DNA from: Clostridia bacterium
GTDB lineage: Bacteria > Bacillota_A > Clostridia > Peptostreptococcales > Anaerovoracaceae
NCBI GenBank assembly: GCA_024403175.1
Contig: JAKSSI010000087.1
Span: 1 to 6,205 of the forward strand
Direction: 5' to 3'
DNA length: 6,205 nt
The notes under the pieces are model-generated. The model saw only the letters and a list, made by a program, of their open reading frames with translations, searched no databases and had not been told where the DNA came from. Position 1 is the stretch's first letter. Every line of letters begins with the position of its first letter. The position numbers and the translations under genes are program-made. Shown here in pieces: positions 3,800 through 6,205 of this stretch.

Positions 3800-6205
3800 C
3801 TAAACTGTATTTTCACTACGTGAAATAATGTCGTTCTGACAATCTTCGTTCAGTTCTACGAAGTATGCAGAGTAGCCTGCAATTCGTACAACTAAATCCT
3901 TATGCTTAACTGGATCTGCCTGAGCCTCTTTAAGTTCTTTTGTAGAAGCAATGTTGTATTGAACTTCCATACCCTTGTTCTTAAAGTAAGCCTTTGTTAA
4001 ATCACGAAGTTTATCTGAATCTGACTGGGACTTAAATGATGATGAAGAGAATCTCAAATTCAGAGCCAATCCATCCATAAACTTGCTGTGGTCGAAGCAA
4101 CATGCAGAAAGGAAAACTGATGTAGGACCATTCTTATCTCTAGACTGTGCTGGAGATGTAGCGTCAGCTAAAGGTTCTCCTGTATGTCTACCATCTGGAG
4201 TAGCAAATGTGTGATATCCCTGAACTACATGGTCAGATGCACCATACAATCCGGACTTATACTTTGTTGCTCGATTGCTGTAGCACTGTCCGCAAATGTC
4301 GTAGTACATATCGCAAACCCACTTCATCTGTTCATCTGCGTATGGGTCGTTATTCCCGTAATGTGGAACTTCTTTTAGAATTCTTGTTCTAAGAGCTTCA
4401 TAACCTTCCCAGTTAGCCATGTATGCATCATAAAGTTCTTTTGCAGTACAGATCTTCTTGTCGTAAACCATGTACTTAATTGTTGTAAGGCTGTCTGCAA
4501 GTGTTGCAAGGCCTGTAGCAGTGCCACCGAGTGAATTGTACTTAGCACCGCCTGCAGCACAGTCTTTTCCGTTTTCCATACAACCTTCAATTGAAATGGA
4601 AAGAGCTGCATGTGGAGCATGATAAACAGTCAAATATTCCTGGAAATTATTCATTGATACAAGCCACTTATTTAAGAACTTGCACATTTCATAAACAGAC
4701 TGCTTAACATCTTCGAAGGATTCCTTTTCGTAAAGGTATCCAGGCTGACACTTACTCTGCTTACCGTTCATTGGGTTGATTCCGTTGTTTAAAGCCATTG
4801 TGAGCGCAACCCCATAATGAACTGTAGCTGTACCACCCTGAACTCCGTTTGGAGCTGGATACTCGTTTCCGCAACCCACGATTCCCTGGCAGCCAATGAT
4901 TCCGTAATCTCTTGCATCTTCAAGTGTGAAACCAAGTTCTCGCTGAAGTCCAGGAATGATAACTTCATCATTCTGGAAGAGTGGAAGTCCGCCAACGGTC
5001 TTTGCCGTTTCAATAGCGCAATCCCAAAGTTCGTCTGGGGTATTGTTATTAATACGAACGCTGACTGTTGGGTCGTGAAGTTGGAGTCTTGAAAGAGATT
5101 CAAGAACCATATATGTAACGGGATTTGTAGCATCTTTTCCTGTAATAGGATCTACGCCACCGATTGTTGTATGCTGATATGTATTACCAATACCTACAAG
5201 AGATGCTACTGCACCAGGGCCGCCCTTATAGAAGCAGTTAAGCTTAAGAAGGAATGCATCTACTATTTCCTGAGCTTCATCTAAAGTAAGCTTTCCTTCG
5301 TCTAAATCTTTCTTTAAGTAAGGCCATGTGTATTGGTCGAATCTACCCATAGCAAGCGCTGGATATCCAGCATCAATGATGAGAAGAACCTGATACATAA
5401 TTGTTGCCTGACAAGCTTCCCAGAAGTTTCTTGCGCCGTTTTCAGAAATCCATTCGAGTCCATCAGCCATCTTAAGAAGCTCTGCTTTTCTTGTTTCATT
5501 CTTTTCGTTTTCAGCCTTTTCCTTACAAGTTTGAGCATATCTCTTACAAAGAACTGAACCTGCATCACAAGCATATACAGAGGACTTGTAGAAAAGATAC
5601 TTATCAAGATCAGGACCCATTAAATCGCCTTCATGAGCGTCGAGCCAATCCTGTGCAAGCTTTCTAATTGGGGCATAACCGCCATCAACAATCTTTTTAT
5701 GACCAGGAACAAGATGTCCAACAGGAACACCCATAATAGGCATTCCTGGGCCCATACTGCTGGCTTCTAATGCTGCAAATTCTTTGTAACCATCTGGTTG
5801 CCAAGCATTGCAAGTTTGAGTAATTCTTCTCGTCTTCCAGTAATCTTCTACACTTTTGAAATTTTCATAATCAACTGGATCCATTGTCAGCTGAACAGGA
5901 GCGTCTTTAGGTGTGTGATAAAGGCCATCTTCTTTAAGTGTCCAATGTCCCATATCTACTTCTCTTGGAGCCCAGCCAATGCCCTTCCAGTCAGAGTTAA
6001 TACCTGTTCCGCAGAACTTCTTGCCAGCAGAACCGACAATAAGTTCAAAATCTTCTACTGGGCATGTAACACCTTCACACATATGAAGTGTGCCCATTGC
6101 TCTTTTGATAATTGGAACAACGTATTCATTCTGTTTATAGCTTTCAGTAAGAAGCATTGTTCTTTCAGAATCTATCTGAATAACTCGGTCTCTTACCTTT
6201 TCTCG
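3800..6205 (-). CDS. Glycyl radical enzyme (pyruvate formate-lyase superfamily), substrate unknown, 5' end cut by window edge
   Basis: A cytoplasmic, oxygen-sensitive radical enzyme; 801 residues are visible. The frame is open through 6205: the 16 codons before the ATG at 6155-6157 encode REKVRDRVIQIDSERT, which runs into MLLTESYKQNE, the usual GRE N-terminal region (eRa-l-TEsYKe-e). The start is therefore beyond the window. Numbering from that Met: ELIVGS (38-43), GHLVPGH (147-153), catalytic-cysteine loop DYGIIGCQGIVGCGNEY (417-433), GCMENGKD then GGAKYN (525-541), PLADATSPAQSRDKNGPT (662-679), and the C-terminal radical loop RIAGYSAYF with radical glycine G761 (3875-3877). The layout is that of the glycerol dehydratase/CutC/HypD/arylacetate-decarboxylase branch, not of classical PFL. 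Cys423 (4889-4891) is the expected thiyl residue. The Glu two residues on in the G-C-x-E motif is Gly425 here, and a second Cys429 follows, so known dehydratase or decarboxylase functions should not be transferred. It is also Cys-rich (23 of 785). The activating radical-SAM enzyme it needs is not in the window. The carrier gene follows in the same unit. Confidence 0.93.
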   Translation of the reverse strand, partial: REKVRDRVIQIDSERTMLLTESYKQNEYVVPIIKRAMGTLHMCEGVTCPVEDFELIVGSAGKKFCGTGINSDWKGIGWAPREVDMGHWTLKEDGLYHTPKDAPVQLTMDPVDYENFKSVEDYWKTRRITQTCNAWQPDGYKEFAALEASSMGPGMPIMGVPVGHLVPGHKKIVDGGYAPIRKLAQDWLDAHEGDLMGPDLDKYLFYKSSVYACDAGSVLCKRYAQTCKEKAENEKNETRKAELLKMADGLEWISENGARNFWEACQATIMYQVLLIIDAGYPALAMGRFDQYTWPYLKKDLDEGKLTLDEAQEIVDAFLLKLNCFYKGGPGAVASLVGIGNTYQHTTIGGVDPITGKDATNPVTYMVLESLSRLQLHDPTVSVRINNNTPDELWDCAIETAKTVGGLPLFQNDEVIIPGLQRELGFTLEDARDYGIIGCQGIVGCGNEYPAPNGVQGGTATVHYGVALTMALNNGINPMNGKQSKCQPGYLYEKESFEDVKQSVYEMCKFLNKWLVSMNNFQEYLTVYHAPHAALSISIEGCMENGKDCAAGGAKYNSLGGTATGLATLADSLTTIKYMVYDKKICTAKELYDAYMANWEGYEALRTRILKEVPHYGNNDPYADEQMKWVCDMYYDICGQCYSNRATKYKSGLYGASDHVVQGYHTFATPDGRHTGEPLADATSPAQSRDKNGPTSVFLSACCFDHSKFMDGLALNLRFSSSSFKSQSDSDKLRDLTKAYFKNKGMEVQYNIASTKELKEAQADPVKHKDLVVRIAGYSAYFVELNEDCQNDIISRSENTV

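Noticed and set aside
4094..4099. Adjacent Cys686-Cys687 as a PFL-like catalytic cysteine pair
   Set aside because: It lies after the DKNGPT segment, far downstream of the catalytic loop, and does not align with Cys418-Cys419 of PFL.
4559..4582. GCMENGKD (residues 525-532) as the catalytic Cys-x-Glu motif of the GRE
   Set aside because: In the family this is the later segment before GGAKYN, where other members have (D/G)CIE-GK. The catalytic cysteine belongs to the earlier DYG-GC loop, here Cys423.
4375..5607. Shorter minus-strand frames inside the GRE gene
   Set aside because: They are out-of-frame overlaps of a strongly conserved enzyme and have compositions typical of shifted reading.
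3800..6157. GRE start at the ATG at 6155-6157
   Set aside because: The frame is open to the window edge, the upstream codons encode conserved GRE N-terminal sequence, and no ribosome binding site precedes this ATG.
3800..6205. 4-hydroxyphenylacetate decarboxylase or choline TMA-lyase assignment
   Set aside because: The catalytic loop lacks the CxE glutamate, the decarboxylase small subunit is absent, and the surrounding sequence does not match the forms I remember of either enzyme.

Overview
The window reads as low-GC, anaerobic Firmicutes (Clostridia-like) DNA. The evidence is A/T-rich codon use, strong AGGAGG or GGGGG ribosome binding sites, TGnTATAAT promoters, U-tailed terminators, a Clostridia-type cardiolipin synthase and an oxygen-sensitive glycyl radical enzyme (GRE). 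The genus cannot be fixed from sequence alone. Every supported gene lies on the minus strand, so transcription runs from high to low coordinates.

Layout in transcription order. (1) Positions 6205-3800 hold a large GRE of the pyruvate formate-lyase superfamily. Its reading frame is still open at the window edge, so its true start is outside. (2) After 65 bases comes a MatC/SLC13-like membrane carrier (3734-2430) with a perfect AGGAGG site. A strong terminator (2401-2372) closes this unit. GRE plus carrier look like one operon: uptake of an organic acid, then radical conversion of it. (3) A TGATATAAT promoter sits directly on the tail of that terminator and drives a complete cardiolipin synthase with two HKD motifs (2342-774). 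(4) Immediately after it are two dead gene remnants: the C-terminal part of an antibiotic-biosynthesis-monooxygenase (ABM) type protein (760-542) and the last ~48 codons of a CaiB/BaiF family III CoA-transferase (527-381), which has an internal stop. A U-tailed terminator follows (359-320). (5) A promoter with the same 13-base core as the cls promoter precedes the start of a secreted protein (240-1), which is cut by the left edge.

The most interesting element is the GRE. It has the glycyl radical loop (RIAGYSAYF) and the general dehydratase/decarboxylase-type framework. At the catalytic cysteine, however, where glycerol dehydratase, CutC, HypD and related enzymes have G-C-x-E, it reads GCQGIVGCGNEY. 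The conserved glutamate is replaced by glycine, and a second cysteine lies six residues on. No activating enzyme is visible in the window. The substrate is unknown; the adjacent carrier suggests an organic (possibly di-)carboxylate. The CoA-transferase remnant may be what is left of a further acid-degrading pathway, but it is separated from the GRE unit by cls and a terminator.
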